Shown: positions 54,120-63,575, counted from the first letter of the stretch. The stretch: DNA of 64,000 nt from Prauserella cavernicola (GCF_016595675.1 NZ_JAENJH010000001.1:124001-188000); one strand, 5' to 3'. Numbers and translations: made by a program. Notes: generated by a model from the letters alone, not told the origin.

Positions 54120-54655
54120 AACCGGCGCTTGGCCTCCGAGGCGGCGGCACCGGTCATGAGCTTCTGGAGCAGGCCGATGAGCGTCGTGCGTTCCTCGTGG
54201 CTCAGCGACTCGGCCCAGGCCTGCTCGCGTTCGTTGTGCGCCTGGTAGTCCTGGGTGATCGTGTCGTGGCCCGCCTCGGTGAGCTCCAGCAGCACGGCCC
54301 TGCGGTCGTGTTCGGCCTGCCGCCGCTCCACGAGCCCGCCCTTCTCGAGGGTGTTGACGAGTGCGGACACGGCCGCGCGGCTCATCCCGGAGAGCTGCGC
54401 GGCGCGTTTGGACTCCAGCGGGCCCGCCAGCCACAGCACGAACAGCACGCGGAAACCCGGCCAGCTCAGCCCGCGTGGCCGGTGCACGGCCGACTCGAGG
54501 TCGTAGACGAGCGCGCTCGTGAGCCGGTGCAGCGTGAGCACGAGTCGCATCGCCTCGGGATCCACGGCGCCCAGCTCGCGGGTCGTCTTCGCCACCGCGA
54601 AGTCCACGAACGACAGGAAGTCGAGCTCCTCGGCGCTTGCCGGGTTGGCGGTCAT
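54116..54655 (-). CDS. MarR-family transcriptional regulator
   Basis: 179 residues from ATG 54655. Winged helix LESKRAAQLSGMSRAAVSALVNTLEKGGLVERRQAEHDRRAVLLELTEAG is classical MarR. Divergent from the metallo-hydrolase gene; a 12-bp palindrome in the spacer is the likely operator. It probably represses the MBL/monooxygenase operon in response to an aromatic or other inducer. Confidence 0.9.
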   Translation of the reverse strand: MTANPASAEELDFLSFVDFAVAKTTRELGAVDPEAMRLVLTLHRLTSALVYDLESAVHRPRGLSWPGFRVLFVLWLAGPLESKRAAQLSGMSRAAVSALVNTLEKGGLVERRQAEHDRRAVLLELTEAGHDTITQDYQAHNEREQAWAESLSHEERTTLIGLLQKLMTGAAASEAKRRF

Positions 54656-54720
54656 GGCGTTCAGGCTAGGCCCTTGCCGCGTCGTCGCGATCGGCGCTAC
54701 GCTCGCCGACGAGCCGATAG

Positions 54721-54732
54721 TCAAAGCTTTGA
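54721..54732. promoter_or_regulatory. Perfect 12-bp palindrome, probable MarR operator
   Basis: TCAAAGCTTTGA at 54721-54732 is a perfect palindrome, AT-rich in a GC-rich background, 13 bases before the GTG of the MBL gene and 66 bases from the MarR start. MarR proteins commonly bind such sites. Confidence 0.65.
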
Positions 54733-54745
54733 TCAAGGAGGCTCC

Positions 54746-55708
54746 GTGTCCCGGAAGGCATTCGCGTCGTCGGCGGACCTGGGGGAGAAGGAGCAGACTC
54801 TCGAGGTACTGGCCGACGGCGTGTACGCGCTCACGGCCGAGGGCGACCCCAATGTCGGAGCGATCGAGGGCGAGGACTTCCTCGTGTGCTTCGAGGCGCT
54901 CGCCACCCCCGTCGCCGCGAGGGACTGGCTCGCGACGCTGCGCGAGCACACCGGCAAACCCGTTCGCTATCTCGTGCTGTCGCACTACCACGCCGTGCGC
55001 GTGCTGGGGGCCTCCGCGTTCGACGCCGACGTGATCGTCGCGCACGAGAACACCCGGGCGCTCGTGGCCGAGCGCGGTAAGCAGGACTGGGAGAGCGAGT
55101 TCGGCCGCATGCCCCGGCTCGCCAAGCAGGCCGACTCCGTGCCCGGGCTCACGTGGCCCACGCTGACGTTCTCCGACCGGCTGACCATCGACCTCGGCGG
55201 CGATCGCGGGGACCTGGTGCTGCAGTACTGCGGGCGCGGGCACACCGAGGGCGACATCGTGGCGTGGCTGCCGAGGCATCGGATCCTGTTCGCGGGTGAC
55301 CTCGTGGAGGCCCAGGCCGCGCTCTACACCGGCGACGCGTTCCACCGCGAGTGGGCGGAGGGCACGCTCGACCGGGTGCGGGCCTTCGGCGCCGACGCGC
55401 TGGTGGGCGGACGTGGCGCGGTCAGCCGCGGCCGCGAGGCCGTGGAGGAGGCGATCGAGCAGACCCGGCACTTCCTGCGGGTGATGATCGACGAGGTCGG
55501 CGCCGTGCACGCCCGGGGTGGCACCCTCAAGGACGCGTTCGAGCGCACGCACGCCGCGCTGCGCGGCCGTTACGGGCGCTGGCCGATCTTCGAACACTGC
55601 CTGCCCTTCGACGTCTCGCGCCTGTGGGACGAGCTCTCCGGTATCGAGCGCCCCGTCATCTGGACCGCCGCCCGCGACCGCGAGGTCTGGGACCAGCTGC
55701 AGGGCTGA
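54746..55708 (+). CDS. Metallo-beta-lactamase-fold hydrolase with altered metal motif
   Basis: 320 residues from GTG 54746, behind AAGGAG. The fold is visible in VLADGVYALTAEGDPNVGAIEGEDFLVCFEA, VLSHYHAVRVLGAS, GRGHTEGDIVAWLP and FAGDLVEAQ. The canonical HxHxDH reads HYHAVR, lacking Asp and the third His, so metal binding is altered. Homologues annotated as Quinoprotein relay or MBL hydrolase exist in aromatic degradation clusters. It is four bases from the monooxygenase gene and probably coexpressed. Confidence 0.8.
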   Translation: MSRKAFASSADLGEKEQTLEVLADGVYALTAEGDPNVGAIEGEDFLVCFEALATPVAARDWLATLREHTGKPVRYLVLSHYHAVRVLGASAFDADVIVAHENTRALVAERGKQDWESEFGRMPRLAKQADSVPGLTWPTLTFSDRLTIDLGGDRGDLVLQYCGRGHTEGDIVAWLPRHRILFAGDLVEAQAALYTGDAFHREWAEGTLDRVRAFGADALVGGRGAVSRGREAVEEAIEQTRHFLRVMIDEVGAVHARGGTLKDAFERTHAALRGRYGRWPIFEHCLPFDVSRLWDELSGIERPVIWTAARDREVWDQLQG

Positions 55709-55712
55709 GGCG

Positions 55713-57313
55713 ATGGACCCGGTCGCGGTCGTCGGGAACGGGCCGGTCGGTCAGACGGCGGCCCTGCTGCTGGCGCGGTGGGGAATCCCGGTGCTGCTGC
55801 TGGACCGCAGGGCGCGCCGTGACCGGGCGGGGTCACGGGCGATCTGCCAGCAACGCGACGTGCTGGACGTGTGGGAGACGGTGGGCGCGGGAGCGCGCAT
55901 CGCCGCCGAGGGCGTCACGTGGACCACGGCGCGCACGTTCTACCGCGACGCGGAGCTATTCGCCTACACGCTGCCCGACCACGGCCGGTCCCGCTTCCCA
56001 CCGTTCGTGAACCTCTCGCAGGCCCGCACCGAGCAGATCCTCGACGAGTGCGTCGCGGCGCAGCCGCTGATCGACGTGCGCTGGTCCCACGAGGTCACCG
56101 GGCTGGCGCAGGACGAGCGCGGCGTCGACGTGCGGTGCGGCGATGAGGCATTGCGGGCGTCCTACGTGCTGGCCTGTGCCGGGGCACGCGGTGACGCGAT
56201 CAGAAGTCTGCTCGGCGTCTCGTTCGCCGGGACGTCCTTCGCCGACCGCTTTCTCATCTGCGACATCCGCACCGACCTGCCGGACTGGCGCACCGAGCGC
56301 CGGTTCTACTTCGATCCACAGTGGAATCCGGGCAGGCAGGTACTGATCCACCCGTGCCCCGGCTCGACGTTCCGCATCGACTGGCAGGTGCCCGGCGACT
56401 ACGACCTCGGCGCCGAGGAGGCCGGCGGCGCCCTCGAACGCAGGATCAGAGCGATCATCGGTGAACGGGACTTCGACCTGGTCTCCGGTCGGTGTACCGG
56501 TTCCAGTCGCGGGTCGCCGACCGGCTGCGCCGGGGCCGGGTGCTGCTCGCGGGCGACTGCGCGCACCTGCTGTCGCCGTTCGGGGCGCGCGGGCTGAACT
56601 CGGGTGTCGCCGACGCGGAGAACGCCGCGTGGAAGCTGGCGTTCGTGCTGCGTGGGTGGGCGCCCGAGTCGCTGCTCGAGTCCTACCACGTTGAACGGCA
56701 CGCGGCGGCGCTGGAGAACCTCGACGTCACCGGCGCCACCATGCGGTTCCTCGTGCCCGGCACCGACGCCGAGCACGTCCGCAGACGCGCGGTGCTCGAC
56801 CGGGCGGTCACCGACCGGGCCGCCTGGTCCGACGTGGACTCCGGCCGGCTCTCGGAGCCGTTCTGGTACGTGGACTCTCCGCTGACCACCCCGTGTGCCG
56901 CCCGGCCGTTCGCGGGCAGGCCACCTCGCGGGACGCTGCCCCGGCCGGGGCCGGGCGTCCTCGTGCCTGACGCACCGGTCCGCGCCGCGGACGCGCGGCG
57001 GTTCCGCGAGCTGGTGAGCTCGGGTGTGCTGGTCCTGACCACCGCGGGTGTGGACACCGCCGCGGTGACGGCGGCCGCCACGGAGCCGTGCGCGCCCGTG
57101 CGGGTGCTCGATCTCGCCGCGCTCGACCACACCGGTGCGCTCGGCGAGGCGCTCGACGCCCGGCCCGGCGAGGTGTGGGTGGTGCGTCCCGACGCCCACG
57201 TCGCGGCCGTGCTCACCGACCCGGCCGGGGTCGCCCCGGCGCTGCGCCGAGCGCTCGGCACGCCGGTCAGCGCGGCAGACGACGCCAGATCGGGCGCGGG
57301 AGCAGGCGCATGA
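55713..57313 (+). pseudogene. FAD-dependent aromatic-ring hydroxylase (MhpA/PheA-like), frameshifted
   Basis: The N-terminal frame from ATG 55713 runs VAVVGNGPVGQTAALLLARWGIPVLLLDRR (FAD site), SRAICQQRDVLDVWE to about RDFDLV. From about 56485 the family sequence continues in another frame (VYRFQSRVADRLRRGRVLLAGDCAHLLSPFGARGLNSGVADAENAAWKLA) to 57313, ending with a thioredoxin-like C-domain. A small indel near 56478-56495 breaks an otherwise normal gene of about 530 codons. Either a recent inactivation or a sequencing error. The intact N- and C-parts mean the loss is recent. Confidence 0.8.
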
Positions 57314-58010
57314 CCGCGAAGGCGGCCCGCAGGATCCCGGGCACCCACACCACACCGCGGCCCTTGCGCAGGGCGGCGACCGTCGCGTCGGCGACCTGGT
57401 CCGGCGTCGACGAGAACGGCGCGGGCGACATGCCCTCGGTCATCCGCCCGACCACGAACCCCGGACGCACGAGCAGCAGCCGCACGCCGCTGCCGTGCAG
57501 TGCGTCGGCGAGCCCGGAGGCGAACCCGTCGAGCCCCGCCTTGGCCGAGCCGTACACGTAGTTGGCACGCCGCACCCGGATGCCGGCGACGGAGGAGAAC
57601 ACCACGAGCTCACCGCTGCCCTGACGGCGCAGCAGGTTCGCCACGTGGGTCAGCACGCTCACGTGCGCGGTGTAGTCGGTGTGCACGATCGCCAGCGCGT
57701 GCTCGGGGTCCTGCTCGGCGCGCGCCTGGTCGCCGAGGATGCCGAACGCCGTCACCACCGTGTCCACGGGTCCGTGCGCGGTCACGAGGTCACCGAGTAC
57801 CTCGCCGTGCCGGGAGACGTCGTCGGCGTCGAACTCGACCCGGGTCACCGTCGTGGCGCCCGCGTCCCGCACCGCCTGCTCCTCGGCGTCGAGGTCTCCG
57901 CTGCGCCGCGCCGCGAGCACGACGTGGCGCGCGCCCCGTGTCGCGAGCCTCGTCGCCACCGCCAGGCCGATCTCACTGCGTCCGCCGAGGACGACAACCG
58001 TTCCGCTCAT
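57267..58010 (-). CDS. DprE2-like short-chain dehydrogenase (decaprenylphospho-ribose 2'-keto reductase)
   Basis: 247 residues. VVVLGGRSEIGLAVATRLA (NAD site), FDADDVSRHGEVL, TAFGILGD, VFSSVAGIRVRRANYVYGSAKAGLDGF (catalytic Ser-Tyr-Lys) and RPGFVVGRM closely resemble mycobacterial DprE2, which makes decaprenylphospho-arabinose. No DprE1 (FAD oxidase) or arabinosyltransferase is in the window. It overlaps the end of the frameshifted monooxygenase by 47 bases on the opposite strand. Confidence 0.8.
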   Translation of the reverse strand: MSGTVVVLGGRSEIGLAVATRLATRGARHVVLAARRSGDLDAEEQAVRDAGATTVTRVEFDADDVSRHGEVLGDLVTAHGPVDTVVTAFGILGDQARAEQDPEHALAIVHTDYTAHVSVLTHVANLLRRQGSGELVVFSSVAGIRVRRANYVYGSAKAGLDGFASGLADALHGSGVRLLLVRPGFVVGRMTEGMSPAPFSSTPDQVADATVAALRKGRGVVWVPGILRAAFAVMRLLPRPIWRRLPR

Positions 58011-58023
58011 GCCGTGCAGTCTG

Positions 58024-58494
58024 CTAGACGGGTGTCGGGATGGTGCACAGGACTTGCGCGAACCCGCTGGCGTCCTTGTCCTTCGCCGTCACCCGCGACA
58101 CCACGGCGCCGTCCACGCGGATCTCGCACGTCACCGCCCTGCCCTTCGGCTCGGCGCTGGCCGCCGCGACGGTGATGCCGAGGTGCCCGTTGCCGCCCGC
58201 GGGTTCGGTGAACGCGTGCTCGAAGGGCTCGCCGCGCAACGCCACCTGCGTTTTCGCGCCACCGCGCGCGACGCGCATGAGCGTGTCGTCGGGACCCGAC
58301 ACCATGATCCGGATCTCGTGCGGTTGCTGCGGGGCGCGCTTCGGCGGTGCCACTGCCTGACGCCGCTGTGGCGGCGCGAAGGCCGCGCTCGCCGAACCGG
58401 TCGCCAGCAGGGCGACCGCGATCAGGATGGCGAGTGCCGCGCGCACCACGGGCGCGCTCCCTTCGCTCGGGTTCGGGTGCAGGGATTGTCGCAT
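58024..58494 (-). CDS. Small secreted MmpS-like protein
   Basis: Up to 156 residues; a GTG about 15 codons in would begin just before the hydrophobic segment (AALAILIAVALLATGSASA), a signal peptide. The mature part has EIRIMVSGPD, HLGITVAAASAEPKGRAVTCEIRVDGAVVSR and a late Cys, the pattern of MmpS-type beta-sandwich domains. It lies 13 bases upstream of the SDR on the same strand. Function unknown. Confidence 0.65.
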   Translation of the reverse strand: MRQSLHPNPSEGSAPVVRAALAILIAVALLATGSASAAFAPPQRRQAVAPPKRAPQQPHEIRIMVSGPDDTLMRVARGGAKTQVALRGEPFEHAFTEPAGGNGHLGITVAAASAEPKGRAVTCEIRVDGAVVSRVTAKDKDASGFAQVLCTIPTPV

Positions 58495-58522
58495 CCGCCG
58501 CGGCGGATTCAGCCGTGCCCCG

Positions 58523-59347
58523 TCAAGGATTCCACGTCAGGGTGACGATGTCGTCGCCGGAGGACCCGAGATCCTGTTCGGCCGTCGCGTTCGCCTCGCG
58601 CAGTGCGTCCGCGACCTCGCCGGCGCGCGCCCTCGGCAGGCACAGCCGTCGCCGCGTGATGTCGGTGAGCGTGGCGAAGTCGGGGTGGCCGGACGACGCC
58701 GAACGCTCCCGCCGCCACCGCCGGATCCGCGGCTCGATGCCGAGTTCGCGCAGCACCGCGACGGCGTCCTCGGCGGTGGGCCCCTCGGGCCGCACCATGC
58801 CGTGGAAACGCAGCCACAGCGGGTTGAGCGAGGTGAGCGGGTGCACGTCGGCCAGTTCCACCACCACGAGCCTGCGCGCGTGGCCGGTGAGCGCGGTGAC
58901 GAACGGGACGACGTCGGGCACGTTGTAGAGCACGTGGTGGCACACCACGACGTCGGCGGGCTCGACCTCGCCCGCGACGTCGGGCCACGTGCCCGCGACC
59001 CGCAGGGCGGGCACGCCGAGCGCGGCGGCCCGGTTGGCGAACTCGGCCAGCAACGTCTCGTCGCCGTCGACGGCGGTGATGTGCCTGGCGCGCGCCGCGA
59101 GCGGCAGGCTCGCGGCACCGGCGGCGGCGCCGACGTCGAGCACCGAGCCGGGCGGGTCGAGCGCCGACCACGCCGCGGGGAACGACTCGCCCTCCGGCTC
59201 CGCGACGAGCACGTCCGCGCGCCGCGAGAACACGTGCCGAGGCAGCACCCACGGCGAGTCCTCGGCGGCGTCCATAATGGGTTGGGGAATCCGCCAGGCC
59301 TCGAGCTGCTCTCGCCAGCGTCGCGTCGCGTCCATCGTGGGCGTCAC
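58523..59347 (-). CDS. Class I SAM-dependent methyltransferase
   Basis: 274 residues from GTG 59347 (ATG 59335 also possible). Motif I VLDVGAAAGAASLPLA, motif II ITAVDGD and motif post-I DVVVCHHVLYNVPDV are visible. The acceptor is unknown. Divergent from the MBL gene by 23 bases. Confidence 0.85.
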   Translation of the reverse strand: MTPTMDATRRWREQLEAWRIPQPIMDAAEDSPWVLPRHVFSRRADVLVAEPEGESFPAAWSALDPPGSVLDVGAAAGAASLPLAARARHITAVDGDETLLAEFANRAAALGVPALRVAGTWPDVAGEVEPADVVVCHHVLYNVPDVVPFVTALTGHARRLVVVELADVHPLTSLNPLWLRFHGMVRPEGPTAEDAVAVLRELGIEPRIRRWRRERSASSGHPDFATLTDITRRRLCLPRARAGEVADALREANATAEQDLGSSGDDIVTLTWNP

Positions 59348-59370
59348 TGTAAGCCGTCTACGATCGGCGC

Positions 59371-60078
59371 ATGTCCGACCGCCTCTACTTCCGGCAGCTG
59401 CTCGCGGGCCACGACTTCGCCGTGGGCGACCCGATCGCCACCCAGATGCGCAATTTCTCCTACCTGATCGGCGACCGCGAGACCGGCGAGGCGGTGGTGG
59501 TCGACCCCGCGTACGCGGTCGACGACCTGCTCGCCACGCTCGCCGCCGATGACATGCGGCTCACCGGCGTGCTCGCCACCCACCACCATCCCGACCACGT
59601 CGGCGGAGACCTGATGGGCTTCTCGCTGCCGGGGCTGGCCGAGCTGCTCGCCCGCCAGCAGGTTCCGGTGCACGTCAGTGGCGCCGAGTCGGAGTGGGTG
59701 CGGCGCACCACCGGAGTCTCCGACACCGACCTGGTGACACACGACCACGACGACCTGCTCGAGGTGGGCGCCGTCGGCATCCGCCTGCTGCACACCCCCG
59801 GCCACACGCCGGGCAGCCAGTGCTTTCTCGTGGGCGACCGGCTCGTCGCGGGCGACACGCTGTTCCTCGAGGGCTGCGGGCGCACCGACTTCCCCGGCGG
59901 CGACAACGACGCCATGTTCCGCAGCCTGCAGCAGCTCGCGGGGCTCGCGGGCGACCCGGTGGTCTACCCGGGGCATTTCTACGCGGCCGCGCCGTCGGCG
60001 CCGTTGTCGGACGTGCGGCGCGAGAACTTCGTGTTCAGGGCCAGCTCCCTGGAGCAGTGGCGGGCGATGTTCGGCTGA
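59371..60078 (+). CDS. Glyoxalase-II-like MBL-fold hydrolase
   Basis: 235 residues. The full metal motif ATHHHPDHVGGD, then TPGHTPGS and VAGDTLFLEGCGRTDFPGGD are intact, with GHF near the end. Such proteins hydrolyse thioesters of mycothiol or glutathione-type adducts, or act as persulfide dioxygenases. Given a mycothiol-type host, mycothiol adducts are plausible substrates. Convergent with the PPOX gene. Confidence 0.85.
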   Translation: MSDRLYFRQLLAGHDFAVGDPIATQMRNFSYLIGDRETGEAVVVDPAYAVDDLLATLAADDMRLTGVLATHHHPDHVGGDLMGFSLPGLAELLARQQVPVHVSGAESEWVRRTTGVSDTDLVTHDHDDLLEVGAVGIRLLHTPGHTPGSQCFLVGDRLVAGDTLFLEGCGRTDFPGGDNDAMFRSLQQLAGLAGDPVVYPGHFYAAAPSAPLSDVRRENFVFRASSLEQWRAMFG

Positions 60079-60101
60079 GGTTCGGCCGGGCCTCCGGGGG
60101 C

Positions 60102-60488
60102 TCAGCGCAGGCCGAGCACCCGGTCGATCGCGATCTCGATGACCACCCGCTGCGGGTTGACGCGCGGCGGCCGCTGGTAGCGCACCTCGAAACGCTCCTC
60201 GGCGTCCCGCACCGACTCGGCGTCGTCGCGGACCACGGCCAGCCCCTCGAGCGTCGACCAGCGCCTGCCGTCGACCTGGGTGACCGCCGCGCGGGCACCC
60301 TCCTGCGCCGCCCTGCGGACGTTGCGCGCCTTCACGCTGCCGCGCGAGCACGTGACCCTGGCGATCTCCAGCGTCTCGTCCACGGTCACGCAGACGGGCA
60401 CGACGTGCGGGCTGCCGTCCGCGCGCAGGGTGGTCAGGGTGCCCAGGTGGCGTTCCCGCCAGAAGTCGATGAGGTCGTCGCTCGGCAT
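60102..60488 (-). CDS. PPOX-class F420-/flavin-dependent small protein
   Basis: 128 residues from ATG 60488. FWRERHLGTLTTLRADGSPHVVPVCVTVD and TCSRGSVKARNVRRAAQEGARAAVTQVDGRRWSTLEG match PPOX-class F420-dependent enzymes (TIGR03618-like). Probable deazaflavin-dependent reductase of unknown substrate. It lies eight bases after the ROK gene on the same strand. Confidence 0.85.
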   Translation of the reverse strand: MPSDDLIDFWRERHLGTLTTLRADGSPHVVPVCVTVDETLEIARVTCSRGSVKARNVRRAAQEGARAAVTQVDGRRWSTLEGLAVVRDDAESVRDAEERFEVRYQRPPRVNPQRVVIEIAIDRVLGLR

Positions 60489-60496
60489 GCGCTCAG

Positions 60497-61693
60497 CTAA
60501 GCACGCCCGCTCGCGGCGATGAACGTGTCGGGGTCGGCGACGATCGTGCGCACGGCCGACGCGGCCGCACCGCGCACGGCGGCCTCGGTGCCCAGCGGCG
60601 AGCACAGGACGTCAATGGGCGACCACGGCGCGCCGAGCACGCGGCGCGTGAGCTCCTCCCGCAGCGGTTCGGCCAGCCACGGGTGCAGCCGGGCGTAGGT
60701 GCCGCCGAGCACCACGGCGGGCACGTCGAGGAGGTTGAGCACGCTCGACAGCGCCGTGCCGAGCGGGCGAGCCGCCGCACGCACCGCCGCGACGGCCTTG
60801 CGCTCGCCCGACTCCAGCGCGCCCAGCAGCGACGGAAGATCCGGTGCCGCGGCGCGCTCGAGGATCGCCTCCTGCGCCGCCAGCCGCTCCAGGCAGCCGC
60901 GCGCGCCGCACGAGCACTCCGGCCCGCGCGAGCTCACGGGGAAGTGCCCGAGTTCGCCGCCGAAGCCTCGGGTGCCGTCGTAGAGTTCGCCGCCGAGCAC
61001 CAGGCCCGCGCCAATGCCGATCTCGCCGGAGACGTGCACGAAGTCGCGGACGCCGTCGTGTCCACCGGCCTGCAGTTCGGCGTACGCGGCGAGATTGGCC
61101 TCGTTGCCGACCAGCACCTCCACCGACTCGAGCCCGGCCCGCGCGCGCAGTTCGGCAGGCACGTCCACGTCCTGCCAGCCGAGGTTCGGCGCGCGGCGCA
61201 GCAGCCCGGTCGAGGCCTCCACGAGCCCGGGCACGGCCACCCCGGCGCCGCCCACCACGACGCCGCGCCGCGCCGCCTCGGCCAGCGCGGCCGCGACGGC
61301 CTTCGCCACGCGTCCGAGCACGCGGCCGGGGGACTGGGCGCGGTTGGCGGCGGGGGAGACCCGGGACCACCGGACCTGGCCGGTGAGGTCCACCAGGCAC
61401 GTCGCCACGTGGTCGACGGCGATCTCGACGCCCAGCCCGTGCGGCCCGTCCGGATTCAGCGATAGCGAGGTGCCGCGCCGGCCGGGTCCGTCGCGGCGCT
61501 GCGGCCCCTCGTCTCGTACGAGCGAGGCCGCGGCGAGTCGATCGACGAGCGTGGAGACGGTGGCCTTGGTCAGCCCGGTGCTCGCGGCGACGCCGGCGCG
61601 GGACAGCCCGGATGACTCGGCGATGGCGCCGAGCACGAGGGCGCAGTTGTGCCTGCGGACGGTGTGCTGACCTGCGGGCCGGGGGTGGATCAC
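60497..61693 (-). CDS. xylR: ROK-family transcriptional repressor (XylR-like)
   Basis: 398 residues. N-terminal winged helix (SSGLSRAGVAASTGLTKATVSTLVDRLAAASLV) then a ROK domain: FVHVSGEIGIGAGLVLGGELYDG, GELGHFPV and the zinc motif CSCGARGCLE. Divergent from xylA with two candidate operators in the spacer; in this arrangement ROK repressors block xylose genes until the sugar binds. Confidence 0.9.
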   Translation of the reverse strand: MIHPRPAGQHTVRRHNCALVLGAIAESSGLSRAGVAASTGLTKATVSTLVDRLAAASLVRDEGPQRRDGPGRRGTSLSLNPDGPHGLGVEIAVDHVATCLVDLTGQVRWSRVSPAANRAQSPGRVLGRVAKAVAAALAEAARRGVVVGGAGVAVPGLVEASTGLLRRAPNLGWQDVDVPAELRARAGLESVEVLVGNEANLAAYAELQAGGHDGVRDFVHVSGEIGIGAGLVLGGELYDGTRGFGGELGHFPVSSRGPECSCGARGCLERLAAQEAILERAAAPDLPSLLGALESGERKAVAAVRAAARPLGTALSSVLNLLDVPAVVLGGTYARLHPWLAEPLREELTRRVLGAPWSPIDVLCSPLGTEAAVRGAAASAVRTIVADPDTFIAASGRA

Positions 61694-61708
61694 CAGCCGA
61701 TCATAATA

Positions 61709-61723
61709 GTTCAGCCGGTGAAC
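61709..61723. promoter_or_regulatory. Perfect inverted repeat, probable XylR operator (first site)
   Basis: GTTCAGCCGGTGAAC is a perfect GTTCA-N5-TGAAC palindrome 15 bases upstream of the repressor start, in the xylR-xylA spacer. A related element lies at 61758-61770. Confidence 0.7.
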
Positions 61724-61757
61724 GAAAGTCTTGACCCGTCACGTTCGTGCTCGATAA

Positions 61758-61772
61758 GTTCAGTCGCCAAAC
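61758..61772. promoter_or_regulatory. Second imperfect operator-like element before xylA
   Basis: GTTCAGTCGCCAAAC repeats the GTTCA half of the first site, with an imperfect partner (CAAAC), 25 bases before the xylA GTG. Two sites in one spacer would fit cooperative repression of both promoters. Confidence 0.45.
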
Positions 61773-61796
61773 TATTGGGCTGCTCTGGAGGACAAC

Positions 61797-62966
61797 GTGG
61801 TCGTGCGACCGGTTCGCGAGGACAAGTTCAGCTTCGGGCTCTGGACGGTCGGCTGGCAGGCCGTCGACCCGTTCGGCGGCGCCACGCGGGGTCCGCTCGA
61901 CCCGGTGGAGGCCGTGCACAAACTCTCGGAGCTCGGCGCGTGGGGCATCACCTTCCACGACGACGACCTGATCCCGTTCGGCAGTAGCGACTCCGCGCGC
62001 GAGGCGCAGATCAAGCGGTTCCGCGCCGCCCTCGACGACACCGGGCTCGTGGTGCCGATGGTGACCACGAACCTGTTCGGTCAGCCGGTGTTCAAGGACG
62101 GCGCGCTCACCAACAACGACCGCGACATCCGTCGGTACGCATTGCGCAAGGTGATGCGCAACATGGACCTCGCCGCCGAACTGGGCGCCTCGACCTATGT
62201 GCTGTGGGGCGGCCGGGAAGGCTCCGAGACCGATGCGGCGAAGGACGTGCGCGCGGCGTACGACCGCTACCGCGAGGGCATCGACACGCTCGCGCAGTAC
62301 GTCCTCGACCAGGGCTACGGCCTGCGGCTGGCCCTCGAGCCCAAGCCGAACGAGCCGCGCGGCGACATCTTCCTGCCCACGATCGGCCACGCGCTGGCGT
62401 TCATCTCGCAGCTGGAGCACCACGAGATGGTGGGGCTCAACCCTGAGGTGGGGCACGAGCAGATGGCCGGGCTGAACTTCGTGCACGGCATCGGGCAGGC
62501 GCTGTGGCAGGACAAGCTGTTCCACATCGACCTCAACGGCCAGCGCGGGCCGCGCTACGACCAGGACCTGATCTTCGGCCACGGCGACCTGCTGTCGGCG
62601 TTCTTCCTCGTGGACCTGCTCGAGAACGGTGGCTACGACGGTCCCCGGCACTTCGACTACAAGCCGCTGCGGACCGAGGACGCCGACGGTGTCTGGGCGA
62701 GCGCGGCCGCGAACATGAGCAGCTACCTGCTCCTGCGCGAGCGGGCGCGCGCCTACCGTGCCGACCCGCGGGTGCGGGAGGCGCTGGCGGCGTCGCGCGT
62801 GCCAGAGCTGGCGACGTCCACGCTCGCGCCGGGCGAGACGCCCGCGGACCTCAAGGCCGACCGCTCCGCGTTCGAGGACTTCGACGCCGAGGCGGCGGGC
62901 CGCCGCGGCTACGGCTTCGCCGCCCTCTCGCAACTGGCCTTCGAACACGCGGTAGGCGCCGCCTAA
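61797..62966 (+). CDS. xylA: Xylose isomerase XylA
   Basis: 389 residues from GTG 61797, with GGAGGAC upstream. All catalytic residues are recognisable: [11 protein letters not shown] (His/Asp), [11 protein letters not shown] (metal Glu, Lys), [31 protein letters not shown] and FDYKP. It interconverts D-xylose and D-xylulose. Typical actinomycete class I length. No xylulokinase is within the window. Controlled by the divergent ROK gene. Confidence 0.96.
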   Translation: MVVRPVREDKFSFGLWTVGWQAVDPFGGATRGPLDPVEAVHKLSELGAWGITFHDDDLIPFGSSDSAREAQIKRFRAALDDTGLVVPMVTTNLFGQPVFKDGALTNNDRDIRRYALRKVMRNMDLAAELGASTYVLWGGREGSETDAAKDVRAAYDRYREGIDTLAQYVLDQGYGLRLALEPKPNEPRGDIFLPTIGHALAFISQLEHHEMVGLNPEVGHEQMAGLNFVHGIGQALWQDKLFHIDLNGQRGPRYDQDLIFGHGDLLSAFFLVDLLENGGYDGPRHFDYKPLRTEDADGVWASAAANMSSYLLLRERARAYRADPRVREALAASRVPELATSTLAPGETPADLKADRSAFEDFDAEAAGRRGYGFAALSQLAFEHAVGAA

Positions 62967-63290
62967 CCCGCGAGTCCCCCGCCCAGGCGCGCGAGTCCCC
63001 CGCTCGGGTGCGTGAGTTGCCCGCTCGGGGTGCGTGAGTTGCCCGCCCAGGCGCGCATTCCCCGCTCGGGCGCGCGAGTTGCCCGCTCGGGCGCGCGAGT
63101 TGCCCGCTCGGGCGCGCGAGTCATGCACTCGGGTGCGCGAGTCATGCGTTCTGGACGCCGAGTAGTGCGGTGGGGACGCGAGTCGTGAGCCAAGCCTCGC
63201 TAGTCGTGCACTCAGGCCCGCAGTCGTGCACTCAGGCCCGCAGTTGTGCGCTCAGACCCGCGAGTTGTGCGCTCCGGCCCGCGCGGTGCG
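62967..63290 (+). repeat. Long decaying array of 21-bp units after xylA
   Basis: Directly after the xylA stop, at least ten GCGAG(T)-type units follow with a period of about 20-21 bases. The first copies are close to GCGAGTCCCCCGCTC; later ones read GCGAGTTGCCCGCTC, GCGAGTCATGCACTC, then CAGTCGTGCACTC. The drift increases with distance from the gene. No gene is supported here. Confidence 0.85.
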
Positions 63291-63475
63291 CTCGCGCTGC
63301 CGCCAGCACCCACCCGGCTCACGCGCGTTCATGCTGTGACCGGATGCCCAGTTGTGCCGTTGTCGGCCCGCTGCGGATCCTCCACCGCGGGCGGGAGCCA
63401 GCCATCGGGCTCGAGACAGCGGCTCAGGGGGCCGCGCCGATCGCCCCGAGCCGCGGAACCCGTCGGCGAGAGCAG

Positions 63476-63575
63476 CGAATTCGCGTGCCAGAAAGGGGAA
63501 CTCGCACACGGGAGCGGGGGACTCGCGGTCTGGAGCGGGGGACTCGCGCACAGGAGCGGGGGACTCGCGGGTCGG
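63476..63575 (-). repeat. Inverted array of 21-bp units after the second IclR gene
   Basis: About four units (GAGCGGGGGACTCGCG on plus) run up to 27 bases from the IclR stop on the minus strand. This mirrors the xylA-side array, giving inverted arrays between convergent genes as at 3724-4056. The stretch 63291-63475 shows no gene. Confidence 0.85.

Noticed and set aside
62967-63575. Possible CRISPR array in the repeats after xylA
   Set aside because: Units follow each other directly with no unique spacers, drift progressively, and no cas gene is near.
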